Assembly: GCF_030913655.1 (NCBI RefSeq)
Contig: NZ_CP133189.1
Location: 3,462,001 to 3,526,000 of the forward strand
Length of the DNA stretch: 64,000 nt
Source of the DNA: Clostridium sp. MB40-C1
Lineage (GTDB): Bacteria > Bacillota > Clostridia > Clostridiales > Clostridiaceae
Direction: 5' to 3'
The notes under the pieces are model-generated. The model made no database searches. It was not told the DNA's origin and was given only the letters and a program-made list of their open reading frames with translations. Of the stretch, positions 55,658 through 64,000 are shown piece after piece. Every line of letters begins with the position of its first letter. Position 1 is the stretch's first letter. The translations under genes were made by a program, and so were the position numbers.

Positions 55658-56333
55658 GATTTACCTCAATTAAATAACCTTTGCCTCTTACAGTGGAAAT
55701 AATATTACAGTTAGTACCAAGTTTTTCTCTGAGTCTTTTAATTTGAGTATCTACAGCTCTTAAATCCCCATCATATTCTGCACCCCAAACATTAAGTAAA
55801 ATAGTATCTCTAGATAATACAATTCCTTTATTTTTCATCATGTATAAGAGAAGATCATATTCCTTTGGAGATAGATTTATTTCTTTGTTATTTATATAGA
55901 CTTTACATGATAGTAGGTTCATTGAGATATTACCAATTCTAATAATTTCACTTCCCTTTGTAATTGCACCATCAATTCTTCTGAGATGAGCTTTAGTCTT
56001 TGCTACAAGAACTTTTGGGCTAAATGGTTTTGTAACATATTCATCTGCTCCTAAATCATATCCTTTTAATTTATCATCTTCATCAGATCTAGCAGTAAGT
56101 ATTATTATAGGAACATCTGAATAGGAGCGTACCTCTTTACAGACTTTCCATCCATCAATATAAGGAATCATTATATCTAATATTATAAGATGAATTTTTT
56201 CTAGCTTAAATTCTTTTAGTGCTTCTTCGCCATTTATAGCTTCAACAATTCTAAAGCCTTCGCTTTTTAAGTAATCGGCAATTAAGTCTCTCATCCTATC
56301 TTTATCTTCAACAATAAGAATAGTTTTATTCAT
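55647..56333 (-). CDS. OmpR-family response regulator
   Basis: 228 residues. Receiver domain with acidic residues near the start (VEDKDRM), the phospho-Asp in LIILDIMIPYIDGWKV and the Lys in DEYVTKPFSP; C-terminal winged helix (INLSPKEYDLLLYMMKNKGIVLSRDTILLNVWG...RAVDTQIKRLREKLG). Pairs with the kinase downstream. Its start lies about 220 bp from the divergent protease gene, an obvious candidate target. Confidence 0.94.
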   Translation of the reverse strand: MNKTILIVEDKDRMRDLIADYLKSEGFRIVEAINGEEALKEFKLEKIHLIILDIMIPYIDGWKVCKEVRSYSDVPIIILTARSDEDDKLKGYDLGADEYVTKPFSPKVLVAKTKAHLRRIDGAITKGSEIIRIGNISMNLLSCKVYINNKEINLSPKEYDLLLYMMKNKGIVLSRDTILLNVWGAEYDGDLRAVDTQIKRLREKLGTNCNIISTVRGKGYLIEVNHDS

Positions 56334-56554
56334 GATTTATCACCTCGATTCAAATTATAGCATAAAAAAATGCTTAGTATGTAAGTAAAGGAAAAAAATT
56401 TAAGTCAGTGACACCAAACTGCCATAAATCATGTGTATACTATTAATTGGAAGATATATATTTTTAATCCAAAACAGTCTAAAATATTTCATTTTAAAAA
56501 TTTCTATGTATGTACAGATATAGAATAAGATATTTTTAGAAAGGAATGAAATGT

Positions 56555-59515
56555 ATGAAGAAAAAATTTAAAGTTCCAATTGTGATTATATCAATAATTG
56601 CTTATTTTTTTGGAATGAGTCAATTGGGAGTTAATTCTTTAACTGCATTGGCTAAAGAAGCTAAAACAGAATTTACAGTTTCAAAGGTGTATTCAGGATT
56701 TAAACTATTGAATAAAAAATATGTTCAAGATGTGGATTCTACAGTTTATGAATTTGAACATGAAAAAACAGGAGCAAAATTAGTTTGTCTTCAGAATAAT
56801 GATAATAATAAGGTTTTTGGAATTACATTTAAAACATTATGTAATGACAATACGGGTGTAAATCATATTATTGAACATGGGGTTTTAGAAGAATCAAATA
56901 CAAAATTAGGTAATCCTTATACTGGATCAGAGTTTACGCAATATTACATTTTAGCTAAAAAAGAAGATGATTTTCAAGATGAGATGGGAAAGTGTTTAAA
57001 TGATGTGTTTTTCCCTAAACTTAGTAAAATGGTTTTTATGAAACATGGATGGCGCTATGAAATAGATTCACCTAATGAAGAAATGAAAATTAACGGGATA
57101 GTATATAATGAAATGAAAGGAAAAGATTCACCTATACAAAAACTAATTAAAACTATGAATAAGTCATTATTGCCAAATACAATATATAAATTTAATTCAG
57201 GTGGAGATCCAAACGATATACCTAAACTTAGTTATGGGAAGTTTTTAGAAACTTATAATAAAAATTATACTCCATCAAACAGTTTAATTTATCTCTATGG
57301 AAATATGAATATTGAAAAGTCACTGGAGAATATAAATAACAATTTAAGTAAATTTAATAAGACACATTTTCATAATGAAATAAATGAAGAAAAACCATTT
57401 AGCAAAATGAAATATGTAGAAGATTATTACCCATCACCAGTAGGAAGCAATACAAAAAATTCAACTTATTTATCATTAAATTATGCAACATGTAAATATA
57501 CAGATTATGAAACAAAAATAGGATTATGTATACTAAGTAGGTTAATTATGGAAGAAGGATCACCTTTAAAAAAAGCATTTTTAGATAATAAAATAGAGGG
57601 AAATGTTTTTGATTTTCTTAATGATACTTTACAAATGCAATATGGCATAATGCTTATGAACTCAAATGAATCACAAAAAGAAAAATTTGTTAAGGTGGTT
57701 AATGATTCATTAAATGATATAGTAAAAAAAGGTTTTGATAAACAACTTATAAATTCAGTAATTAATTCATTTGAAATGGGAATTCGTAACGATGATATAT
57801 CACCAAATAGAGGACAAGATTATATGGAAGAGGTACGAAGTGCATGGCTATATAAAGGGGACATATTAGGAACTATTAATAAAAATTCACAAATTAAGAA
57901 AATTAGGGGGAAAGCTAAAAATCGATATTTTGAAAAATTAATTGAAAAATATATATTGAATAACAATCATTCATCACTTGTAGTTTTAAAACCAAAACTA
58001 GGTTTAGAAGAAGAAAATGCAAAGAAGTTAAAAAGCCAACTTGCCAAATATAAATCAAGCTTATCTAAGAAAGAATTAAATAATATAATAAATGAAAATA
58101 GAGAATTAAAGAAGTGGCAGGAAGAATCTTCAAAGTCAAAGGGGTCTAAGGAAGAGACACTTACTTTAGAAGATATAAGTAAAAAATCAGAAGAAATACC
58201 AACGGAAGTAAAAAATATTAAAGATACAACAGTATTAAAACATCTAATGTATACAAATGGACTTCAATATATAAATTTATATTATGATACAAATAAGGTT
58301 CCACAAAATAAGTTAATGTATTTAATGTTGTTAACTAATATTTTAGGAAAAGTGGATACTGAAAATTATAATAGAAGTAAATTAGTCAGTGATATAAATA
58401 CATATACTGGAGGAATTTCAATTAGTGCAGATGCTTATAAAAGTAGTAAGAACAAAGATGAGTATTATCCAAAGTTAAAATTATCATTTACTTCATTAAA
58501 TAATAATTTAGATAATGCTTTTGTATTATTAGATGATATAACTAACAAAAGTAAGTTTGAAGATAAAAATAATTTAAGAAATTTAATTAAGCAGATAAGA
58601 GCGAATATTGAATTTGATATAGAAGGAGATATCTTTAAATATGTTAGAGAACAGGCACAATCATATACCTCGGATTTTCAGAAATATAATAGTTTAAAAT
58701 GTACACCTTTCTATCAATTTATATGTGAATTAGATAAAAATTTTGATAAAAAATCAGATGAGATCATTAAAAATCTTAATGAAGTAAAAAGTATAGCATT
58801 TAATAAAGAAAACTTAATTGTTAGTTATACTGGTGATGAATCCAAGTATAATAATTTTGAAAAATCCATAAGTAATTTTTTAGATAAAGTAAAACATAGT
58901 ACTTTTCCAGTGCAGAAATATAAATTTGATTATTCAGTGAAAAGAGAAGGATTTGCAATACCATCAAAAGTACAGTATATAGCAAAGGCTGGAGATTTTG
59001 AAAAGTTAGGTTATGAAGATAGTGGTAAATTGGATGTACTTAAGCAAGTTTTATCTAGGTATTTGACTATGGAGATTAGAGCAAAGAGTGGGGCCTATGG
59101 AGCTGGTGCTATAAAAGATGACTCATCTATAGTATTGTATTCATATAGAGATCCGAAATTAAAGGAAACTATAAATACATTTAATAATATGGGAAATTTC
59201 TTAAAAAATTTTACTGCAGATAAAAATGAAATGATAACACATATTACAAGAGCAATATATGTGATAGATTTTCCTAAAGGACCTATGGGCAAGGGAACCG
59301 AGGGAGATGAAATGTATATAACAGGAAGAACACAACAAGATGTACAAAAATATCGTGATGAAATTTTATCAACTACAGTAGAAGATATAAGAAGTTATGC
59401 AGGTATGATAGATGATATTATTAAGCAGAATAACCTATGTGCTGCTGGTAATGAGGAAAAGCTTAAATCCGAAAAAGATTTGTTTCAAGTTATAAAAAAT
59501 TTAGTTATAGATTAA
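56555..59515 (+). CDS. Exported M16C zinc metallopeptidase
   Basis: 986 residues, PreP/insulinase-like. ATG 56555 is chosen because AAGGA at 56541-56545 overlaps the upstream ATG. A signal peptide with cleavage near SLTALA-KE is visible. The inverted zinc motif is H104-I-I-E-H108 (NHIIEHGVLEES), and the third ligand Glu is in GIVYNEMKG. YTPSNSLIYLYGNM and SGGDPNDIP are family motifs. Most relatives are cytoplasmic or mitochondrial; export suggests degradation of extracellular peptides. Confidence 0.88.
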   Translation: MKKKFKVPIVIISIIAYFFGMSQLGVNSLTALAKEAKTEFTVSKVYSGFKLLNKKYVQDVDSTVYEFEHEKTGAKLVCLQNNDNNKVFGITFKTLCNDNTGVNHIIEHGVLEESNTKLGNPYTGSEFTQYYILAKKEDDFQDEMGKCLNDVFFPKLSKMVFMKHGWRYEIDSPNEEMKINGIVYNEMKGKDSPIQKLIKTMNKSLLPNTIYKFNSGGDPNDIPKLSYGKFLETYNKNYTPSNSLIYLYGNMNIEKSLENINNNLSKFNKTHFHNEINEEKPFSKMKYVEDYYPSPVGSNTKNSTYLSLNYATCKYTDYETKIGLCILSRLIMEEGSPLKKAFLDNKIEGNVFDFLNDTLQMQYGIMLMNSNESQKEKFVKVVNDSLNDIVKKGFDKQLINSVINSFEMGIRNDDISPNRGQDYMEEVRSAWLYKGDILGTINKNSQIKKIRGKAKNRYFEKLIEKYILNNNHSSLVVLKPKLGLEEENAKKLKSQLAKYKSSLSKKELNNIINENRELKKWQEESSKSKGSKEETLTLEDISKKSEEIPTEVKNIKDTTVLKHLMYTNGLQYINLYYDTNKVPQNKLMYLMLLTNILGKVDTENYNRSKLVSDINTYTGGISISADAYKSSKNKDEYYPKLKLSFTSLNNNLDNAFVLLDDITNKSKFEDKNNLRNLIKQIRANIEFDIEGDIFKYVREQAQSYTSDFQKYNSLKCTPFYQFICELDKNFDKKSDEIIKNLNEVKSIAFNKENLIVSYTGDESKYNNFEKSISNFLDKVKHSTFPVQKYKFDYSVKREGFAIPSKVQYIAKAGDFEKLGYEDSGKLDVLKQVLSRYLTMEIRAKSGAYGAGAIKDDSSIVLYSYRDPKLKETINTFNNMGNFLKNFTADKNEMITHITRAIYVIDFPKGPMGKGTEGDEMYITGRTQQDVQKYRDEILSTTVEDIRSYAGMIDDIIKQNNLCAAGNEEKLKSEKDLFQVIKNLVID

Positions 59516-59577
59516 TTTAAAAAACTTATTCAAATGAGTATTAGGAACTGATCTAAATGGTCTAAAAAATATTGTGA

Positions 59578-59625
59578 AGCATGAATGAAATGTAGGAAAA
59601 ATCTTACTTTCATCGTGCTTTTTTA
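59578..59625 (+). terminator. Terminator after the M16C gene
   Basis: AGCATGAATGAAATGTA region pairs imperfectly with TACTTTCATCGTGCT, followed by a T6 run. Confidence 0.75.
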
Positions 59626-59663
59626 TGTAGGGTAACTTTACTTTAATAATACATAGAAGAAAT

Positions 59664-59959
59664 GATAATGAGGACAAATTAAAGTTTGCAAAGAATTAAA
59701 TATATACAATAAAGATAAAATTAAGGAATTTACAGAGTTTCAAGAGAGATTTTTGAAGCAGAAATTATTATTTATGACAATATTAAGTGTTTTTGATATA
59801 ATTAAGTGGATGTTGCTATATATATTTAAATTAAATCCAACATGGGTATATGAACAAGATAAACTAATAGGAAGAGATAGATGTTGGATAAATGTTAAAT
59901 TGTCTAATGGTGAAACAGGATGGGTTAGTAAAAGAGCATTAGATATGACAAACAGATAA
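59664..59959 (+). pseudogene. SH3-domain gene remnant
   Basis: An open frame (starts after a TGA near 59663; first candidate start TTG 59753) ending TAA 59957-59959. The C-terminal WINVKLSNGETGWVSKRALD matches the end of bacterial SH3_3 domains, but the rest of the domain, a signal peptide and a binding site are lacking. Probably a truncated gene. Confidence 0.45.
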
Positions 59960-60095
59960 TATTAAAATCCTCTTAGTACTAAGTAAAATTAGTTTTAAGA
60001 GGATTTATTTATGATATGTAAATATATATTAATTAAACATGACGTTTGAAAATAAATTAAGATTATTTATAATACATGTAAGGGGGGAGATTATT

Positions 60096-60770
60096 ATGTA
60101 TGCTCCGCGATATTATTTTACTGATAGTTTTAGAAAATACGAAACTTTATTTCATAGTAAAGAGCATGAAATACAATATTATAAAAAAGGGGAGTATCTT
60201 TGTGGTATAAATGATAGTATGGATACTATATTCTATATTGTATCTGGGACTGCGAAACTATCAATATTACACCAAAGTGGACATGAAAAAAATTTCTCTT
60301 TTCATGGTGCTGGGACAATACAGCCTTTATATTATCCTGTTAATTTTAGTCTTGAACATTCAGTATTGCTTTTAGCAATTTCTGATATGGAAGTTTTAGC
60401 TTTTAAAAAAGAGGATTTTTCAAAAATAGTAAAAGAAAATCCAGAAATGTACGAAACTCTTTTAGAAGGATTTGTGAGAATGGTAGATTTATTGATGTAT
60501 GATACTGCAAACCTTCTTTTTAATGATGGATTAGTTAAAACTTGTAATTTTTTATATTCTTATTTAGTAACTGGTGGGTGTAATGATGGAATAATTAGAT
60601 TGTCACAAAATGATTTAGCTTCTATGATAGGTATGAATAGGACAAATACAGCTAAGTATTTAAAAGCTCTTCGTGAAAAAAAGATTATTAAAACAGATAG
60701 AAATTGTATAACAATAATTGATAAAGATAAGCTTCTTTATCAATGTTCAAGTGAATTGCGAGAAATATAG
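60096..60770 (+). CDS. Crp/Fnr-family regulator
   Basis: 224 residues from ATG 60096, which has AAGGGGGGAGA at the proper distance; an in-frame ATG at 60039 lacks a site. An N-terminal cyclic-nucleotide-binding fold (KKGEYLCGINDSMDTIFYIVSGTAKLSI) is followed by a Crp-type HTH (LSQNDLASMIGMNRTNTAKYLKALREKKII). The Cys cluster of oxygen-sensing FNR is not evident. It lies upstream of the MATE gene, in the same direction, with a terminator between. Confidence 0.88.
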   Translation: MYAPRYYFTDSFRKYETLFHSKEHEIQYYKKGEYLCGINDSMDTIFYIVSGTAKLSILHQSGHEKNFSFHGAGTIQPLYYPVNFSLEHSVLLLAISDMEVLAFKKEDFSKIVKENPEMYETLLEGFVRMVDLLMYDTANLLFNDGLVKTCNFLYSYLVTGGCNDGIIRLSQNDLASMIGMNRTNTAKYLKALREKKIIKTDRNCITIIDKDKLLYQCSSELREI

Positions 60771-61157
60771 TTGTTATGTATTTAAAAGTACATATTAAAA
60801 ATCAAAAACATGATAATATAAACAGTATATTAAATTAAGTATCCTGTTTCTACTAAAACAATACTCAAAAGAGTATGTTGATACAAGTATTTTGTGCCAA
60901 CATACTTTTTTATTATGGAATATATTTGAAAATGTTTTTTAGTTATATAGAAATAGTAAGGTGGGAGTAAAAATGTCTATAATTTTAAATAAGAATTTAA
61001 TGGAAATCATCTTGGGATATTTATAAGTAATTATTATTTACACCAAAATAAAATTAAAACAGAACCTATTGTTTAATTTAAATGAGCAGGAGAAAAAATT
61101 TAATTATGGATTAGAAAATTTAGTATAGATTTTAAAGAAGGAGTTAGAAGGGGAAAG
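60771..61157. other. Gap with terminator and a 17-codon reading frame
   Basis: AGTATGTTG (60872-60880) pairs with CAACATACT (60898-60906) before a T-run, a terminator. A short frame from ATG 60973, MSIILNKNLMEIILGYL, follows a good GTGGGAG site; it may be a leader peptide or a truncated gene. Nothing else is recognised. Confidence 0.55.
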
Positions 61158-62513
61158 ATGAAAAAGAATTTTGATTTAGTAAAAGACAATGAAAAAAAAC
61201 TATATTTAAAATATTTAGCCCCTGGTATATTTGGAATGATGATGCTGGCGGGCTATGTATTTGTAGATGCATTATGTGTTGGTAGGGCTTTAGGGGGACC
61301 AGGATTAGCAGCATTAAATGTAAGTACACCTACTGTCTCACTGATGTATGCAACAGGTTTCCTTTTTGCAACGGGTTCATCAACACTTTATTCTATATTT
61401 AAGGGCAAGAATGAAGATGATAATGCAAGAAAGATGTATAGTTTAGGATTTATTAGTGCTTTATGTGTTGGGATTATTTATGCTATTTTAGGAATTATCT
61501 TTATTGATAAAATAGCATATTTTCTTGGAGCAACAAGTAACACTATTCATATGACAAAGCAATACATGTTAACTATCTTAGGATTTGCTCCATTTTTTAT
61601 ATTAGATATTTTCATGAATGTTTCTGCAAGAAATGATAAAGCTCCTCATATTGCAATGTGTGCAACTATTGCATGTTGCTCTATTAATATTGTATTAGAT
61701 GTATTATTTGTTTTTGGATTTAACTGGGGTATATTTGGTGCAGGGATTGCTACAGCAATTTCAACTGTAATAAGTTTTATAATAACATTTAGTTATTCGT
61801 TGAGTAAGAAATCAGGGCTTAAGCTAATGAAGTTTGTACCAAATATTAAAGACCTTTTAAGAATTTTAACTAATGGTATTAGTAGTTTTATTAGTGAAAT
61901 GTCAGTAGGTATTGTAACTATAGCTTTTAATAAAGTCATTTTAGTGCAAATAGGTGAGATAGGGGTAGCAGCATACGGTATTATTGCCAATATTAATTTA
62001 ATATTCTTTTCAATTTTCATGGGTAATTCTCAAGCAATGCAGCCTTTGGTAAGTATAAATTATGGAGCAAATAAGTTTAAAAGAACTTTTAATTTCTTCA
62101 AACTTGGAGCTATATTTTCTGCTGTTACAGGAGTAATATTTGCTTGTATTGCTGTATTTTTCTCTTATCCAGTATGCTCACTATTTGTAAAAGATGTAGA
62201 AATTATATCAGTTACTGCTTCAGCATTTAAGATACATGGATTAGCATATCTTATTATGGGAATGAATTTATTATTTGATGCTTTTTTCTATTCTGTTGAA
62301 AAGCCTAAATTTGCAGTAAGTATTTCTTTATCTCGTGCATTAATTATTGTTTTAAGTATGTTGTTTATACTTTCTAATCTATTTGGAAGTGTTGGTATTT
62401 GGATGACTGTACCAATTACTGAGCTTATTACATTATGTATTGGACTTACATTGTTTATTAAATACAAAAACAAACAATTATCATTAGATTTACAAAGTAA
62501 TAAAGTGGCATAA
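61158..62513 (+). CDS. MATE-family multidrug efflux protein
   Basis: 451 residues with about 12 transmembrane segments in two halves. The family pattern is visible in LAPGIFGMMMLAGYVFVDALCVGRALGG and FNKVILVQIGEIGVAAYGIIANINL, and GNSQAMQPLVSINYGA near the second half. Na+ or H+ coupled export of cationic compounds is the family role; substrate unknown. GAAGGGGAAAG precedes the ATG. Confidence 0.92.
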   Translation: MKKNFDLVKDNEKKLYLKYLAPGIFGMMMLAGYVFVDALCVGRALGGPGLAALNVSTPTVSLMYATGFLFATGSSTLYSIFKGKNEDDNARKMYSLGFISALCVGIIYAILGIIFIDKIAYFLGATSNTIHMTKQYMLTILGFAPFFILDIFMNVSARNDKAPHIAMCATIACCSINIVLDVLFVFGFNWGIFGAGIATAISTVISFIITFSYSLSKKSGLKLMKFVPNIKDLLRILTNGISSFISEMSVGIVTIAFNKVILVQIGEIGVAAYGIIANINLIFFSIFMGNSQAMQPLVSINYGANKFKRTFNFFKLGAIFSAVTGVIFACIAVFFSYPVCSLFVKDVEIISVTASAFKIHGLAYLIMGMNLLFDAFFYSVEKPKFAVSISLSRALIIVLSMLFILSNLFGSVGIWMTVPITELITLCIGLTLFIKYKNKQLSLDLQSNKVA

Positions 62514-62520
62514 TGAGGAA

Positions 62521-62566
62521 TATAGGTTTTAGGTGAGTTTTATTTCATCTGAAGCCTATATTTTTT
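62521..62566 (+). terminator. Terminator after the MATE gene
   Basis: A 16-bp stem with three G-U or mismatched pairs (62521-62536 with 62545-62560) followed by TTTTTT. Confidence 0.88.
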
Positions 62567-62943
62567 ATTAAATAGAAAAAATTTTTATAAAATAACAGGT
62601 ACTAAAATTATTCTTTGTAATATAATAATATAGACACAATAAGTCCTTTCCTAATTAGTATTACAATAATTAAATAATAATTAAGAAGCTATAGGACTAA
62701 AAGGCATATATGTATAATGAATACAATATTAGGACAACCATGAAGTATGTGAATTTAAAAAATAATTTTATACATTAATAAGCATCTATATTCCTATGAT
62801 TTCTATTGTTGATTAAATATTACAGAAGATAGTAAATGTGTATTGAATGGTAGAGATTTGACTACATAGATAATTACTTTTCTATCGATACATAAAGATA
62901 CTATATCTAGATGTAATATTTTTGAGTAAAGGAGCAAAATAAA
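62567..62943. other. Gap before the chemotaxis receptor gene
   Basis: About 380 AT-rich bases. TTGACT at about 62858 could be part of a promoter, and CTATCGATAC near 62882 faintly recalls a flagellar sigma -10 (CGATA). Neither is convincing. Confidence 0.35.
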
Positions 62944-64000
62944 ATGAAATTTCTTAGGAATATTAAGGTTAGAACAAAGTTATTAGGTGGATTTACAATT
63001 CTAGCTTTTTTCGTTGTTTTAATAAGTTCAATAAGTATAGTAAATTTAAAAACTTTAAATGATAATGCAGAAAAGATGTATAGTTATAATTTATATAGTG
63101 TAGACCAATTACATTTAATAAAAGAAAATTTACTTGAAACTCGTTCTGAGATAATACAGTTAATATACGATAGAAATGTAGAAAACATAAGTAAAAGAAT
63201 TAATAATATTGATAACTTAAAAAATAAAAATATAAAGCTTATTGATACCTATGAAAAACTGCCCTTTTCTAAAGAGGCAAGAGAAATGTGGGATGAAGTT
63301 GAAAAACAAGTGGATTTATATACGGAAAGTAGGGATAAATTAATCAAATTTGTTCAAGATGGTAAGTACGTTGAAGCAGAAAATTATTTAATTGAAGCCA
63401 CAAATATAAGAACAAAGATGTCAGATTCTTTGGACGAGCTAATAGTTAAAAATCAAAATATGGCAAAATTAGCTTATGAATCTAATAAAAAATCTTATTT
63501 AATGATTACTAGAAGCATGTATTTAACTAGCATAATAGCATTTATAATTGCATTCAGTATGGGGATTTCTATATCAAAATATATTTCAAATTCATTAAAT
63601 AAAAGCGTAAAATTTGCTGAAGCTATAGGAAATGGAGATTTAACTGAGAAAGTAGATTTGCAGAATAAAGATGAATTAGGTCAATTAGCTAATGCTTTAA
63701 ATAAATCAAGAGATAATATAAAATCTATAATCGAATCTATTGTGGAACATTCAGAAAATATTAGTTCTGGAAGTGAACAATTATCAGCTACAGTTGAAGA
63801 ATTAACTTCAAAGATGTTAGAAGTTAATAAAAATACAAAGAAAATAGTAAAAGGAACAGAAGATGCTAGTGCAACAACAGAAGAAATATCAGCATCTATT
63901 CAACAAGTTACCTCAGGAATGGGTGAGTTAGCAGAAAGAGCATCAGATGGAAGTTTGAAATCCTCAAGCATTAAAGAAAAAGCTTTAGATGTTAAAGAAA
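62944..64000 (+). CDS. Methyl-accepting chemotaxis protein (partial)
   Basis: My translation from ATG 62944 runs open to the window end (352 codons). MKFLRNIKVRTKLLGGFTILAF begins a transmembrane segment; an outside four-helix-bundle-type domain spans about 35-185, a second transmembrane segment about 191-212, then HAMP (ISNSLNKSVKFAEAIGNGDLTEKV) and the start of the signalling domain (ISSGSEQLSATVEELTSKM). The conserved tip lies beyond the window. AAAGGAGC precedes the ATG. Ligand unknown. Confidence 0.9.
   Translation, partial: MKFLRNIKVRTKLLGGFTILAFFVVLISSISIVNLKTLNDNAEKMYSYNLYSVDQLHLIKENLLETRSEIIQLIYDRNVENISKRINNIDNLKNKNIKLIDTYEKLPFSKEAREMWDEVEKQVDLYTESRDKLIKFVQDGKYVEAENYLIEATNIRTKMSDSLDELIVKNQNMAKLAYESNKKSYLMITRSMYLTSIIAFIIAFSMGISISKYISNSLNKSVKFAEAIGNGDLTEKVDLQNKDELGQLANALNKSRDNIKSIIESIVEHSENISSGSEQLSATVEELTSKMLEVNKNTKKIVKGTEDASATTEEISASIQQVTSGMGELAERASDGSLKSSSIKEKALDVKE

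Noticed and set aside
62855-62890. Sigma-28 flagellar promoter before the chemotaxis gene
   Set aside because: Only a faint CGATA match; no TAAA element at proper spacing.

Overview
The window is AT-rich, low-GC Firmicute DNA. Its gene content and order (tuf, then the S10-spc-alpha ribosomal superoperon, ecfA1-ecfA2-ecfT-truA, rplM-rpsI, cwlD, cdaA-cdaR, glmM, glmS) fit Clostridium sensu stricto or a close relative. A two-subunit Fe-S fumarase, a probably ferredoxin-type thioredoxin reductase and a CwlD amidase suggest an anaerobic spore former. I cannot name the species. Strong AGGAGG ribosome binding sites, GTG/TTG starts and many hairpin-plus-T-run terminators are visible.

Region 1 (1-21.6 kb) is core translation: tuf, then a structured leader and 31 co-directional genes from rpsJ to rplQ including secY, adk, map, a KOW protein, infA and rpmJ; then the ECF transporter energy module, truA and the rplM-rpsI operon with its own promoter and an L13-type leader. 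Region 2 (21.6-31.6 kb) holds two paralogous Na/Pi cotransporters, a CwlD-type amidase, fumarase subunits, a stand-alone CitX-like protein and a TPR protein. Region 3 (29.6-33.8 kb) is a regulatory unit. A sigma-54 activator with an N-terminal HPr-like domain is divergent from ptsI (PTS enzyme I). Three palindromic sites and a textbook -24/-12 promoter lie between them. Region 4 (33.9-39.5 kb) has a lipoprotein, a TPR membrane protein, thioredoxin with a reductase lacking the NADPH motifs, a SleB/CwlJ-type hydrolase and a coiled-coil membrane protein. Region 5 (40.2-52.7 kb) is the c-di-AMP/cell-wall precursor region: cdaA, cdaR, an FAD protein, transporters, a small DUF2089 operon, glmM and glmS. 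Region 6 (52.8-64 kb) is accessory: a phage-collar-like protein with 21 HxH motifs, a two-component system divergent from an exported M16C protease, a Crp/Fnr regulator, a MATE pump and the start of a chemotaxis receptor.

The most unusual item is the glmS ribozyme at about 50.33-50.72 kb. The catalytic core looks canonical, but the P1 loop carries a 248-nt insertion with three tandem units at exactly 63-nt spacing. Each unit has two hairpins whose stems show compensatory base changes between copies. A decoy copy of the P1 3' strand and the core segment after it lies just upstream of the units, which suggests an alternative fold. Next in interest are the HPr-fused sigma-54 circuit controlling ptsI and the HxH repeat protein, which resembles metal-binding phage fibre tips but sits alone in the chromosome.
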